A DNA stretch of 64,000 nucleotides from Alphaproteobacteria bacterium (GCA_025934695.1 JAICWS010000002.1:310001-374000), one strand, 5' to 3'. Numbered from the stretch's first letter, positions 16,733 to 26,042 are shown. Notes: generated from the sequence alone by a model not told the origin. Program-made: numbers and translations.

Positions 16733-17500
16733 TTACTTACACAAGGTCAGGAACGGGAACGTGTAAGGCGAATTACTGGGGCTTTTGGGTTTGGGAGGGG
16801 CGGCCTTGTGCCCGGCCGGACCATTCGACGTGGGTACCGGCCCGATCATCTCGTCGATATTGACGGGGTGGTTTCCTTCCAGCGCGAGGCGCGTCTTATG
16901 CGCCTGCGGAAAACGGCTTTCCACGACGCGCGCAAGCAGCGCGTCGTGCCGCGAATGCCTCGCCTGCACATTGGCAGGATAAAGCCAGCGCTTGGAATAG
17001 TCTTCGACGATATCCGCCTGCTGCTCCACGCCGAAGTCGCGCCACTTCGATTGCGCGTCCAGCGTATAGGCATAGACCCCGAAGTTGCGGAACGAAAACG
17101 CCAGATGCTGGCCCTGCCAGGTATGCGTGGCTTCATGCATGAAGAAGCCGTATTTGTATTGGCCGTCCTTGCTGTAATCCCGCGACCAGTTCTCCGGCCC
17201 GTAGAAATCGATATGCGAAAACGGGGGCAGCACCATGCCGCCGGCGCCGGGCGCCACGCAGTGCTGGATATCCTTGTCGCCCCTGAAATGCTTGCGCAGC
17301 TTTGACGCGTTGATCTCGGGCCCGAAGACCTGCTGGACCATCTGTGTTTCGCCGGGGGTGAGTTTTTCGCCGCGGCCCGTATAATTCGCGCCGATCCAGC
17401 CCCCATAGAGCAGGCCCGCGCCCAGCACGAGGCCCACGACGACCTTCGCTGCCGCTTTCGCGAAAGCCTTGATCAAAGACCCTTTGCGCTTTTCAGCCAT
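16733..17500 (-). CDS. membrane-anchored HExxH putative metalloprotease
   Basis: 255 residues from the ATG at 17500; a longer frame to 17593 has no better start signal. A basic N-terminus and one TM helix at about 18-38 anchor a periplasmic domain. The zinc motif MHEATHTWQGQ places H122, E123 and H126. VEQQADIVEDY (E159 region) supplies a likely third ligand. This spacing resembles DUF4157/eCIS-core-like domains with MHE.TH..Q. The tail is Pro/Lys/Ser-rich. Substrate unknown. It is divergent from the ubiquinone hydroxylase gene. Confidence 0.7.
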   Translation of the reverse strand: MAEKRKGSLIKAFAKAAAKVVVGLVLGAGLLYGGWIGANYTGRGEKLTPGETQMVQQVFGPEINASKLRKHFRGDKDIQHCVAPGAGGMVLPPFSHIDFYGPENWSRDYSKDGQYKYGFFMHEATHTWQGQHLAFSFRNFGVYAYTLDAQSKWRDFGVEQQADIVEDYSKRWLYPANVQARHSRHDALLARVVESRFPQAHKTRLALEGNHPVNIDEMIGPVPTSNGPAGHKAAPPKPKSPSNSPYTFPFLTLCK

Positions 17501-17653
17501 GCAAAAGTGCGCCTGTCCCTTGCGAATCCATTCTGTTTGAAGGTTCCAAGCGTAGTACACTGAGGCCATCGCCGCAAGACAGCATATTTCCATGCGATTT
17601 CAACGAAGCCTCCGGCGCTTGTGTCGGCGGGGCGGGGGCGTTAAAACAAGACC

Positions 17654-18886
17654 ATGAAAGACCTGCGGGCGGACATTCTGATTATCGGCGGGGGCCTCTC
17701 GGGCCTCACTTTGGCGGCCGTGCTCGGCGAAGCCGGGGCGGAGGTGATCGTGGCCGACCGCGAAAAGCCGGTCACGCAGCTCGGCGAAACTTACGACGGC
17801 CGCACGACCGCGATCTCTTACGCCTCGCATCAGGTCATGAAAGCGGCTGGCGTCTGGGAGCTGATCGAGACAGATTGCGAGCCAATCCTCGATATTCGCG
17901 TGGCCGACGGCAACGCGCCCCTGTTCCTGCATTTCGCGACCGACGCCGATGCCAACGGCGCGCCCTTCGGCTGGATCATTGAAAACAATATCCTGCGCCG
18001 CCGCCTGTTTGAAAACCTGAAACGCTTCGACAATGTCACGCATCTCGCGCCTGTCGAAATCGCGGAATTCTTCAATGAAACCGGGCATTCCGGCATCGTG
18101 CTGAAAGACGGGCGGACATGCGCCGCCCCCCTGCTGATCGGCGCGGATGGGCGCGCCTCGGCCGCGCGGAAATGGCTCGGCATCGGCGTCGCCGAATGGT
18201 CGTATAAACAATCGGCCATCGTCTGCAACGTCGCTCACGAGCATGACCATGAAAACGTGGCGGTCGAGCATTTCCTGCCTCAGGGACCTTTCGCCATCCT
18301 GCCGATGACACGGAGCGCCGCGGGCGAATATCGGTCTTCCGTCGTCTGGACAGTCGAGGAAAGCCAGGCGGCCAAACTTCTGAAGCTGCCCGCCGAAAAA
18401 TTCGACGCGGGGCTGCAAAAGCTGTTCGGCGAACACTTAGGTCGCGTGCGGCACGTGTCCAAGCCGATGGGCTACCCCTTGCGGCTGCTCCATGCGAACA
18501 ACTATACCGGTCCCCGCGCCGTGCTGATGGCCGAGGCCGCGCATGTGATACATCCCATTGCGGGGCAGGGGTTGAATTTGAGCATGCGCGACATCGCGGT
18601 GCTGGCCGAAATCATCGTCGATCGGCTCAAACTGGGACTCGACCCCGGGGTCCCGGCGGCGCTCGAGACTTATGCGGCCTGGCGGCGCACCGATACGCTG
18701 CTGATGGCAGGCTTTACCGATGTGCTGAACCGTCTCTTTTCCAATAATCTGAAATCAGTTGCCGTAATACGTGGTTTGGGGATTGGAATTGTTGATAAAA
18801 TACCCCCCCTGAAGGGGTTTTTCGCGCGCCAAGCGATGGGACTGGGGGGTAAATCGCCCCGTATCATCCGCAACGGACGGCTTTAA
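17654..18886 (+). CDS. UbiH/COQ6-family FAD-dependent hydroxylase
   Basis: 410 residues. The FAD-binding dinucleotide motif IIGGGLSGLTLA sits at 10-21. The GADGRASAARKW motif lies at about 155-166, and the second FAD motif MAEAAHVIHPIAGQGLNLS at about 290-308. The usual Gly-Asp before AAH reads Ala-Glu here, a small departure. This family hydroxylates the ring of ubiquinone precursors (UbiH, UbiF, UbiL, COQ6). Which position it acts on cannot be told from sequence alone. It is a single gene upstream of ihfB. Confidence 0.88.
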   Translation: MKDLRADILIIGGGLSGLTLAAVLGEAGAEVIVADREKPVTQLGETYDGRTTAISYASHQVMKAAGVWELIETDCEPILDIRVADGNAPLFLHFATDADANGAPFGWIIENNILRRRLFENLKRFDNVTHLAPVEIAEFFNETGHSGIVLKDGRTCAAPLLIGADGRASAARKWLGIGVAEWSYKQSAIVCNVAHEHDHENVAVEHFLPQGPFAILPMTRSAAGEYRSSVVWTVEESQAAKLLKLPAEKFDAGLQKLFGEHLGRVRHVSKPMGYPLRLLHANNYTGPRAVLMAEAAHVIHPIAGQGLNLSMRDIAVLAEIIVDRLKLGLDPGVPAALETYAAWRRTDTLLMAGFTDVLNRLFSNNLKSVAVIRGLGIGIVDKIPPLKGFFARQAMGLGGKSPRIIRNGRL

Positions 18887-18989
18887 CCTTTTATTCATTT
18901 GATTTCTAAGAGTTTTTCTTGACGTTTCTTGGATTCTTCGACTACCCTTAAATGGTGCTTTGAATTTTCACGAGGGATAACAAGCCGCC

Positions 18990-19301
18990 ATGACCAAATC
19001 AGAATTGATCCTCAAGCTCGCCGAGCTCAATCCGCACCTCTACCAGAGCCACGCGGAGCAAATCGTGGACACGATTTTTGAAGAAATTACAAAGGCATTG
19101 GCGAACGGTTCCCGCGTCGAGCTGCGGGGCTTCGGCGCGTTCTCGGTCAAGCAACGCAAGGCGCGCATGGGCCGCAATCCGCGCACCGGCGAAACCGTGA
19201 AAGTCGAAGACAAGCGCGTTCCCTTCTTCAAAATCGGCAAGAAAATGCACGAGCGCCTGAACGGCATCGTTTCCGATGAAGAAGACGATATGAAGGATTA
19301 A
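18990..19301 (+). CDS. ihfB: integration host factor subunit beta
   Basis: 103 residues. Matches IHF-beta/HU: MTKSELI at the start, [17 protein letters not shown], the DNA-intercalating arm GRNPRTGE and [12 protein letters not shown]. The acidic tail DEEDDMKD is an extension beyond the usual 94-95 residues. It bends DNA for recombination and sigma-54 transcription, which is relevant to the flagellar promoters in this window. It lies 54 bases upstream of lapA; the ihfB-lapA order is common in alphaproteobacteria. Confidence 0.95.
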   Translation: MTKSELILKLAELNPHLYQSHAEQIVDTIFEEITKALANGSRVELRGFGAFSVKQRKARMGRNPRTGETVKVEDKRVPFFKIGKKMHERLNGIVSDEEDDMKD

Positions 19302-19355
19302 GCCTTCAAGGCTCCTTTATCCCGCTTTTTTAAAGCTCTTTTGCCGGGAAGATGA

Positions 19356-19694
19356 ATGGCTTACCTGACGCTCATCATCACCATTCCGCTCACCCTCTTC
19401 GCGCTGGCCTTCGCCGCTTCCAACAGCGCCACCGTCAAATTCGGACTCTGGCCGCTCGACCAGACCTGGGAAGTCCCGTTAAGTATTTTGGGCCTCGGCA
19501 TGCTGGGCCTGGGCTTCCTAAGTGGTTCACTCTTCATATGGATTCTCTACCAGCGGCTGCGTTTTCGCCATTGGCAGCACAGCCGGAAAATTTCCCGGCT
19601 TGAAAAAGAACTCGACAGTTTAAATAAAAAGGTGGAAGAAGGTGCCCGGACTGACAGGAATCAGCCGACCGGCACCTCCCTCGTCCAAAAGTAA
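19356..19694 (+). CDS. LapA-domain (DUF1049) inner-membrane protein
   Basis: 112 residues. TM1 about 3-20, a short loop containing the conserved FAASNSATVKFGLWPL, and TM2 about 42-65. A charged coiled coil follows (SRKISRLEKELDSLNKKVEE). This is the LapA layout; LapA helps control lipopolysaccharide assembly in enterobacteria through LapB/YejM. Here it follows ihfB and precedes a Nudix gene by 23 bases, probably as one operon. Confidence 0.88.
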   Translation: MAYLTLIITIPLTLFALAFAASNSATVKFGLWPLDQTWEVPLSILGLGMLGLGFLSGSLFIWILYQRLRFRHWQHSRKISRLEKELDSLNKKVEEGARTDRNQPTGTSLVQK

Positions 19695-19717
19695 ACCTTG
19701 TCGAAGAGTTCAATCGC

Positions 19718-20143
19718 ATGAAGCGCGTGCAGAAAGTCGTGGCCTATATTACGCTCGGCTCGCGCCTGCTCGTCTTCACCCATCGTGATTATCCTGAATC
19801 CGGCGTGCAGGTCCCGGCCGGCACCGTGGAAGAAGGGGAAGCGCTTGACCGGGCGGTCCTGCGCGAGGCCGAGGAAGAAACCGGCCTCAAGAACCTGAAG
19901 CTCGTCAAGTACCTGGGCTCGCGGGACTTCGACGCCGCCGTCTCCGCCAACCCCGGTGAAATTCATGAGCGCCATTTCTTCCACCTGGAAGCCGCCAACC
20001 CCGCGCCCGAAAAATGGCGCCACTGGGAAATGACTCCCCATGGCGAGGACAAGACGCCGGTCGCCTTCGACCTCAGCTGGGCGGAAAAAAACAACGCCGA
20101 ACTCTTCTACGATTTCGGCGCCCTGCTCGAAAAAATCGCCTGA
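19718..20143 (+). CDS. Nudix hydrolase
   Basis: 141 residues with a complete Nudix box from G35 to about L57: GTVEEGEALDRAVLREAEEE, including REAEEE for Mg2+ binding. It hydrolyses a nucleoside-diphosphate-linked compound; the substrate cannot be inferred. The C-terminal part has a Trp-rich strand (EKWRHWEMTPHGED). It is the last gene of the ihfB-lapA-nudix run and ends 7 bases from the convergent 20151 gene. Confidence 0.92.
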   Translation: MKRVQKVVAYITLGSRLLVFTHRDYPESGVQVPAGTVEEGEALDRAVLREAEEETGLKNLKLVKYLGSRDFDAAVSANPGEIHERHFFHLEAANPAPEKWRHWEMTPHGEDKTPVAFDLSWAEKNNAELFYDFGALLEKIA

Positions 20144-20150
20144 ATAATTT

Positions 20151-21362
20151 TTAAGCCTTCACGGGAAAGGTAAGTACGCTTGTCGCCGGCCTGACGTAGC
20201 CGAGCGCGCGCAGGGAACGCTCGAGGGCATCACGCGTTTCACGGTCGCGTTCCTGGTCGAGCTGGCTTTTCAGCCCCTCGCGGATGTCCGTTGCTTCGAC
20301 GCCATTGCGCGCGCAGTTCATCAATCCTTCCGTGATCATGCGGCGGTGATGCGCTTCAGGCTCGCCCTGCAGCGCGCCCAGCAAAACCTTGCTGCAGGTT
20401 TCCGCGGCGGGTCCGCCCTGATCGGCGAAATGCGACAGCGTGCAGATATAATTGCGGCGGCGGTCCTTGTTCGCGGCGCCTGTGTCGCGGAATTTCGCGT
20501 AATCACTTTCCATCTGCACGATGACCGGCAGCGGGTGCTTCTCGCCGATCTGCGCGAGGGCGCTGGCATAGGCGGCGACGCCATCCGAGCCGTTCTTTTC
20601 AGCGACGCCAGCGGCAAGCGCGGCGATCGCCTGCGGCAAGGAACCCTGGTGGCGGCCCGCGATCTTCGCGATGTTCTGTGTGACGTTGCGCAGCGTGCCG
20701 GCGTCGGCTTCTTTCTTTCCGGCTTTCGACAGGCTGGTCACGACGGCGCCCGCCTGCGACGCGTATTTTAAGGCCAGGTCGCGCAGATCGTTCGCGAGCA
20801 TGATGCGCGAATAAGGATCGGCTTCTTCCAGAAGCGCTTTCGATGCGCCCGCCACGGCAACCGCGCCCGCGGCTTCGTATTTGATGCCCAGCGCCATGAG
20901 CGAATTTTTCTCGGCATTGCGCGCATAAGGATCTTTTTCTCGGGCCAAGGCGCCCGAAATGGCCGCTGCCGCCGGAACGGCCAGTGCTTCATGCGCGATG
21001 CCAATGTCGCGCACCAGTGCCGCCAGCATATAGCGCGTGCCCGGGTCCTTTTCTGTGACCAGCGCGGCAGACAAGCTTTGCAGCGCAAAGTCGCCCTGCG
21101 TTTCGTCCTTCAAGCCGGTCTCTTTGAGCATGCGCGCGGCGATCCAGCGCGAACCGTAATCCGCCATGCCGGGCAGGGCCTCGGCCAGTTTTTCGGCGAC
21201 GGGCGCGGCCTCGCCGTTGAAGGTCAGGGCCATGTCGGCCAGTTTCTGGCGCTCGGCGGCGACGTCGCTGATGCTTAAACCCTGCCGGCCCGCCAGCTTG
21301 TTCAGGATATCGCTGAGGCGGGTCAGGCTGTCGGTTTCGGGTTGAGTAAGGGTGTCGGTCAT
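20151..21362 (-). CDS. helical-repeat (HEAT/ARM-like) protein
   Basis: 403 residues from the ATG at 21362, chosen for AAAAGG 6 bases upstream. It is entirely alpha-helical. Repeating units of about 38-40 residues contain a KDP/EDP-Y-R motif: VTEKDPGTRYMLAALVRDIG, AREKDPYARNAEKNSLMALG, LEEADPYSRIMLANDLRDLA. This is typical of a solenoid scaffold such as HEAT. No enzymatic motif. It has its own promoter (21462-21490) and a structured leader. Confidence 0.72.
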   Translation of the reverse strand: MTDTLTQPETDSLTRLSDILNKLAGRQGLSISDVAAERQKLADMALTFNGEAAPVAEKLAEALPGMADYGSRWIAARMLKETGLKDETQGDFALQSLSAALVTEKDPGTRYMLAALVRDIGIAHEALAVPAAAAISGALAREKDPYARNAEKNSLMALGIKYEAAGAVAVAGASKALLEEADPYSRIMLANDLRDLALKYASQAGAVVTSLSKAGKKEADAGTLRNVTQNIAKIAGRHQGSLPQAIAALAAGVAEKNGSDGVAAYASALAQIGEKHPLPVIVQMESDYAKFRDTGAANKDRRRNYICTLSHFADQGGPAAETCSKVLLGALQGEPEAHHRRMITEGLMNCARNGVEATDIREGLKSQLDQERDRETRDALERSLRALGYVRPATSVLTFPVKA

Positions 21363-21401
21363 GGAGCGCCTTTTTTTAGTGTCCGGAATGTCCATTAAGG
21401 A

Positions 21402-21445
21402 TTGAAAACACAGGGGGTGCCCGACAGGGGCAAGCCCGTTTTCAA
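21402..21445 (-). promoter_or_regulatory. structured 5' leader of the 20151 gene
   Basis: On the minus strand TTGAAAAC (21445-21438) pairs perfectly with GTTTTCAA (21409-21402). Between them is a GC-rich stretch with GGGC/GCCC pairs. It lies between the promoter and the ATG at 21362. A frame of 18 codons (MFLKTGLPLSGTPCVFNP) spans it, but nothing supports its translation. Confidence 0.4.
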
Positions 21446-21461
21446 AAACATCGTACTCACC

Positions 21462-21490
21462 ACTCTACGCTCATTCATGCATTATGTCAA
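21462..21490 (-). promoter_or_regulatory. promoter of the 20151 gene
   Basis: TTGACA (21490-21485), a 17-base spacer and TAGAGT (21467-21462). It is divergent from the promoter at 21526, with 35 bases between the two -35 boxes. Confidence 0.6.
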
Positions 21491-21525
21491 ATTAACCAAA
21501 GTAAACAGGTAGTTGTTTTCCATAT

Positions 21526-21554
21526 TTGACGATAATAATTCAATATGATAGGGT
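21526..21554 (+). promoter_or_regulatory. promoter of the 21584 ankyrin gene
   Basis: TTGACG at 21526-21531, a 17-base spacer and TAGGGT at 21549-21554, about 30 bases before the ATG at 21584. Confidence 0.5.
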
Positions 21555-21583
21555 GTGCGCAGTTTTTTAAGGGCCGGGACTTC

Positions 21584-22132
21584 ATGACCAAACTCCATAC
21601 CGCGCTGATGCAGGGCAAGGGCAGGGAAGCCCTGCGCGTGATCGAGACGGGCGAAGCCCCCCTCGACGCGCAGGACGATGCGGGACGCACCGGCCTGATG
21701 CTGGCGATCGCGCAAAGCATGAACAGCGTCGCCGAAAAATTGCTCGAGAAGCAGGCGCGCACCGACCTGACCGACAAGTACAACCGCACGGCGCTCGACA
21801 TGGCAATCGACTGCGAGAACGAGGCAGGCCGCAACATGCTGTACCGCCGTCTCGACGCGGCGGGCATCCAGGCCGAGACCGACAAGGCCGCCCGGCGCGG
21901 CGATGTGAACGCGCTCGCGTTCCTTGTCGATGAGATGGGCGCCTCCCTCGTCGCGAAAAACGCCCGCGGCAAATCCGCGCTGGACGAGGCGCATCTCGAA
22001 ACCCAGTTCGACGCCGCTGCCTATATCGACGACAAGATTGCCGCTTTGCCGGACGAGGTTGCCCATACCCTGCGCGCCGGCGCGCGCAAGCCCGTCAAGC
22101 CGATGAAGACGATCGTGCTGAAGAAAAACTAG
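21584..22132 (+). CDS. ankyrin-repeat protein
   Basis: 182 residues from the ATG at 21584 (GGG close upstream); an upstream ATG at 21545 overlaps the -10 box and is unlikely. Ankyrin-type units: APLDAQDDAGRTGLMLAIAQ followed by a helix, then TDLTDKYNRTALDMAIDCEN, then a degenerate third repeat ASLVAKNARGKSALDEAHLE. It ends with a basic tail (KPVKPMKTIVLKKN). Cytoplasmic and likely to bind protein partners. A second ankyrin gene lies at 41522. Confidence 0.82.
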   Translation: MTKLHTALMQGKGREALRVIETGEAPLDAQDDAGRTGLMLAIAQSMNSVAEKLLEKQARTDLTDKYNRTALDMAIDCENEAGRNMLYRRLDAAGIQAETDKAARRGDVNALAFLVDEMGASLVAKNARGKSALDEAHLETQFDAAAYIDDKIAALPDEVAHTLRAGARKPVKPMKTIVLKKN

Positions 22133-22188
22133 CCCTTATGAATTTGTGATAAACCCTGCCAGGGTCTTATTGAGATTAAGATAAGAAC

Positions 22189-22391
22189 CCCACCGATGAA
22201 CACAGATAGACACGGATAAAAAAGTGCCGCAGGCTTTTTCCTTCCTTTCGAATTAAGGACCACGGATGGATGAGATCGGCACTGATATTCTTTCTTATCC
22301 GTGTCTATCTGTGTTCATCTGTGGGATTGTTAAAATGCCTGCGGCGCAAGAATAGACTTTCATTCGTGTCTATTCGTGTTCATTCGTGGGG
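22189..22391. repeat. palindromic intergenic repeat with a third degenerate arm
   Basis: Left arm 22189-22219 and right arm 22295-22325 are 31-base inverted repeats with one mismatch, carrying GATGAACACAGATAGACACG. A third, diverged copy in right-arm orientation lies at about 22359-22391 (CATTCGTGTCTATTCGTGTT) and also pairs with the left arm, including GAACCCCAC. It fills the 309-base gap after the ankyrin gene, where no gene was found. Confidence 0.75.
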
Positions 22392-22441
22392 TTCTTTCTC
22401 GCCATCAGCAAGGCAAGCGCGTGAATGTAACAGGGCCTGAA

Positions 22442-25400
22442 TTAGCCGCCCTTGCCGGATTTGTAGTTGTCGAGGAAGCCTTTGAACATGTCGACTTCGC
22501 CGGTTACCTTCAGGATCGTCTGGGCGTCGGAGAGTTGCGACCCGGCGCTGGTGCGCGTCACGACGCTGAAAGTGGGCCAGAGTTTCGTCGGCTGCATCGC
22601 CTCCGCATAGATCGACTTGATGCGCGCGACGTTCGCGGCATCGCCCGCCAGCTTATAGGCGACCGCGGAATTTACGACCATCTGTGCGTCATCGTCCGAT
22701 AAAGGTTTTCCGGCGGGCGGCAGCAGGGCTTCGATGGCGGCGGCCGCCTGGTCCCATTTCTTCGCGTGCCAGAGCACGTCAGCCTTGAGGTGCAGCGCAT
22801 CTTTAGAGCCCACCTGCGACAGGAGCGCGATGGCCTCGTCCGTGCGATTCATCTGCGAGAGCGCACGGGCTTTCAGCAGCGCGCGTTCCTGCTTTACGCC
22901 TGCGTCGCCCGCGCCTTCGGTGGTTTGCAGCGCGGACAGTGCCTTCTCGGCCGAATTATCCAAGAGATAAATCGTGGCCAGCTTCGCGCCCACCGCCGGC
23001 ACCTTCGCCTGCGGCACCTGGCCGCCCTTGAGCTGGCTTTCGAGGATCTTCTCCGCCTTGTCGAGCAGGTCGATGCTGATCAGGCTGTCGGCGAAGGACA
23101 GCGTCGCGACCGCCGCGTCGGGCCCTTGCGGCATCAGGGAATTGAATTCGGTGTAGATCGACACGGCTTCGAGGGGCTGGATGTCCTTCGTCTCGCCGCC
23201 GACGAAGATGTTCGAGAAGACCTTGCCCATGTCTTCCTTGATCGGCTGGCTGTCGTCGAGAATTTCATCCGACAGCGCCGCCGCCGTCTTCATGTCCTCG
23301 AGCCCCGACAGGTACTGCTTGTTCTGGACCTTAAGCTCGCCCAGGTTCTGCAGGATCGCCACTTCGAGGGCATCGCCGCGCCAGGCGAAGCGCAGGGAAT
23401 CGACGAGGTCGATCGCCTGCTTCAACGAGATCTTCTTGTCTTTCAGGCGCAGGTCGGCCAGCGCCAGCGAAGCCTTGGTGTGGTAAAGGCGGTCGAGCCC
23501 GAAGGCGACCGGCTCCCACAGCTTGATGGCATCGTCATCCTTGCCCTTTTGCCGCGCGGCTTCGCCCTTCAGGTACTGGATGGCGGCTTCGTAATGCTCG
23601 TTCAGGCTGCCCGACATGGAATCGAGCGTGGACAAAAGGTCCGTGGCGCTCGCGGTGTGGCCGAGACGCAGGGCCGATTCAGCCATGTAGATCGTGAAGG
23701 GCACCGCGATATTGTCGGGATATTGCAGCAGCAGCCGGTTGCTGGAGGGGAAGGACTGGTTCGCCTTGTGCCACTGCTCCGACGCCGCCGCCGCATAGCC
23801 GATCCACAGGTTCACTTCCGGGTTCTGCTGCAGCAGCGGATGCGACAGGTCCTGCATGGCGTCCTGGTAATGGCCCGCCATGGCGCTCGCCGCGCCGCGC
23901 AGCGCGATGAAGTTCGGGTTCTTGTCCATGTCGGGATTTTCCTGCTCGATCAGCCTGAAAACCCCTAAGGCCTCCTGCCCGAAGTTGTTGGAGAAATAGA
24001 GGAGCGCCAGCTTCATCAGCAGGTCCTGCCGCTCTTCCGGCTTTGTCGCGGCGGCGGCCTTGTCCTCGAGGATGCGCACGTTGCCGTAGAGCTTCGCGAC
24101 GCCGCCCTTGCGCCAGGACGGGAAGTCGAACAGGCGCGTCGCGTTCTGGCCGTCTTCGCCGCCTTTGCTTTCCTCGATGGCGCCCGGCGTCGCGCTGATG
24201 CCATTAGGTGCGCTTACGATGATGAAATTTTCGAGCCGGTTGACATGGATGTCGTCGGACAAGGGGCGGATTGCCATGCCGATGGCGGCGGGCAGGATCT
24301 CCACTTCGGGGAAACGGCGCGACTGGTCGATGCGCTCATCCTGCTGCAGCGTCGCTACCACGTACATGGTATCTCCCGATGCCGGGTCCGGGACTTCCAT
24401 GGGCTCGCTCGGGTCCTGCAGTTCCGCCATCAGCTTCGCGGTGCGGCTGGACTCGTCGTAGTTGACGTTGACCGCGGCGTTCGACGGCGACTGCGTTTGG
24501 TTGGCATTGATGTAAACGTCCCAGGTCAGGCTGTGCTTGGCGATGCTCAAGTAACGTTTGGGCGGCAACGTGTAGCGATAGGCCGTCCCGCCCTTGAATT
24601 TGACGATCTGCGCCGTGCCCAGGAGCCCGGCTTCCGGCCCGCTCACCTCGGGCGCTACGGCGCCCGCGGCCTCGGAATTCAGTACGATCCACAGCATGTC
24701 GAAGCGCGAGAAGACGGCGATGCGCGTGGGCTCGACCGTCGAAATCGACACCTTGGTGGGCTCCTGCTCGACAGGCGCGACCGGAGCGGCCGGCATCGGC
24801 GGCGGCTCTTTGTCGACGAGGATGTTTGGCGCGGCGACTTTCGCTGCGACGGCGGCGACGCTGGGCTCGGCGGGTTTTGCTTCCGGCGCGGGAGCGGGCG
24901 TGGGTTTGGCTTCGGCTTCGGCGGCTTTTGTTTCGCCCGTGGGAGCCTTCGTTTCACTCGCGGCGGTTTTCGTTTCAGGGACGGCCTTGGTTTCAGGCGC
25001 GGTGGCCTTCGCCTCGGCGGGCGGTATCTTCGCGTGCTTGTGCCGGAGCGCTTTGGGCGCGGCGGCGGCCAACTGCGGCGCGGCGTGCGGATGCGCCGAG
25101 GCATAGATGTCGACGAGAACCTTGTTATTCAGCCGGTAGTCTTTCACAGTCGCGCCTTCGGCCAGCGAGAGCGCGATGCGCAGCGTGCCGGCATCGGGTT
25201 TCGCGGCCTGCATGCTGTCGATGAGGCGCAGGCGACGGCCCGGCAACGCGACATTCGCCGAAGTGTCGAAGGTCAGCACGAGAGACTTGTCGGCGCGCTC
25301 CGCGCGGTAGGCGGTCAGTTGCGAGAAATCAAAAACAAGGCGCGTGTAATCCGCATGCTCGCCCACGCGCAAGGACGCGCGCGGTCCCGGCGCGGGCGCG

Positions 25401-25546
25401 AGAGGCGCGGCTGCCGGTGCCGCCGCGGGCGCTGCCGCAGACGCTGTTTGCGCCGCCGCGGTCCCCGCATTCAGGCAAAGCGCCAGCGTCGCCGCCATGC
25501 AAAGCGGCGCGAAGCGCAAGGCCAGGTTTTTCAGGCGTGACAGCAT
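22442..25546 (-). CDS. large exported AMIN-like/TPR repeat protein
   Basis: 1034 residues from the ATG at 25546 (an adjacent TTG is in frame at 25549). Signal peptide about 1-33 with cleavage after AGTAAA, followed by an Ala/Pro-rich linker. An AMIN-like beta domain (about 55-150: YTRLVFDFSQLTAYRAE) is followed by a low-complexity segment with repeated ETKA units (about 165-225). A second beta region follows, and from about 480 to the end come tetratricopeptide-like helical repeats. AMIN domains target envelope complexes. Its position downstream of a CheY-like receiver and the fliL-fliM genes suggests a periplasmic flagellar or envelope scaffold; this is inference. Confidence 0.8.
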   Translation of the reverse strand: MLSRLKNLALRFAPLCMAATLALCLNAGTAAAQTASAAAPAAAPAAAPLAPAPGPRASLRVGEHADYTRLVFDFSQLTAYRAERADKSLVLTFDTSANVALPGRRLRLIDSMQAAKPDAGTLRIALSLAEGATVKDYRLNNKVLVDIYASAHPHAAPQLAAAAPKALRHKHAKIPPAEAKATAPETKAVPETKTAASETKAPTGETKAAEAEAKPTPAPAPEAKPAEPSVAAVAAKVAAPNILVDKEPPPMPAAPVAPVEQEPTKVSISTVEPTRIAVFSRFDMLWIVLNSEAAGAVAPEVSGPEAGLLGTAQIVKFKGGTAYRYTLPPKRYLSIAKHSLTWDVYINANQTQSPSNAAVNVNYDESSRTAKLMAELQDPSEPMEVPDPASGDTMYVVATLQQDERIDQSRRFPEVEILPAAIGMAIRPLSDDIHVNRLENFIIVSAPNGISATPGAIEESKGGEDGQNATRLFDFPSWRKGGVAKLYGNVRILEDKAAAATKPEERQDLLMKLALLYFSNNFGQEALGVFRLIEQENPDMDKNPNFIALRGAASAMAGHYQDAMQDLSHPLLQQNPEVNLWIGYAAAASEQWHKANQSFPSSNRLLLQYPDNIAVPFTIYMAESALRLGHTASATDLLSTLDSMSGSLNEHYEAAIQYLKGEAARQKGKDDDAIKLWEPVAFGLDRLYHTKASLALADLRLKDKKISLKQAIDLVDSLRFAWRGDALEVAILQNLGELKVQNKQYLSGLEDMKTAAALSDEILDDSQPIKEDMGKVFSNIFVGGETKDIQPLEAVSIYTEFNSLMPQGPDAAVATLSFADSLISIDLLDKAEKILESQLKGGQVPQAKVPAVGAKLATIYLLDNSAEKALSALQTTEGAGDAGVKQERALLKARALSQMNRTDEAIALLSQVGSKDALHLKADVLWHAKKWDQAAAAIEALLPPAGKPLSDDDAQMVVNSAVAYKLAGDAANVARIKSIYAEAMQPTKLWPTFSVVTRTSAGSQLSDAQTILKVTGEVDMFKGFLDNYKSGKGG

Positions 25547-25664
25547 CAAAAAAAGGCACCCCGGAAAGTGCAGTTCCCCACGGTCAAGAATACACGAAAA
25601 ATCGTTGAAAATCAGTTAGTCAATAAAATTGACATAAGGTTTGGGAGGCGGGGTTCAAGAGCAA

Positions 25665-26042
25665 TCAGAAATCCCCGAAGACGGTGACGAGCTTGCTCTT
25701 GAGCGTCACCGCGTTATAGGGCTTCACGATGTAGTTGGTGACGCCGGCCTGTTTGGCCTCGATCACGCTTTCCGTCTTGTTCTCGGCGGTGACCATGATG
25801 AAGGGAACCTTGTTGCCCTGCGCGCGCACCTGCTTGAGCAGGTCGAGGCCGGAGATCGGCTCCATGTTCCAATCCGAGATGATGAGGCCGTACTGTTTTT
25901 CCGACAGTTTCGTCAGCGCCGTGCCGCCGTCGCGCGCTTCATCGACATTCTTGAAGCCGAGGCTCAGAAGCAGGTACTTCATGAGCTGCGTCATCGTCTG
26001 GAAATCGTCCACGACCAGGATGCTGATGTTTCTGTCGATCAT
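25665..26042 (-). CDS. CheY-like single-domain response regulator
   Basis: 125 residues, a receiver domain only. Acidic pair D12-D13, phospho-acceptor D57 (LIISDWNME), T85 and K107 (VKPYN). The DWNMEP sequence and lack of an output domain are typical of CheY proteins that bind the flagellar switch. Its position next to motE-like and fliM supports a motility role. No kinase is adjacent. AGGGG lies immediately before the ATG, an unusually short spacing. Confidence 0.93.
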   Translation of the reverse strand: MIDRNISILVVDDFQTMTQLMKYLLLSLGFKNVDEARDGGTALTKLSEKQYGLIISDWNMEPISGLDLLKQVRAQGNKVPFIMVTAENKTESVIEAKQAGVTNYIVKPYNAVTLKSKLVTVFGDF

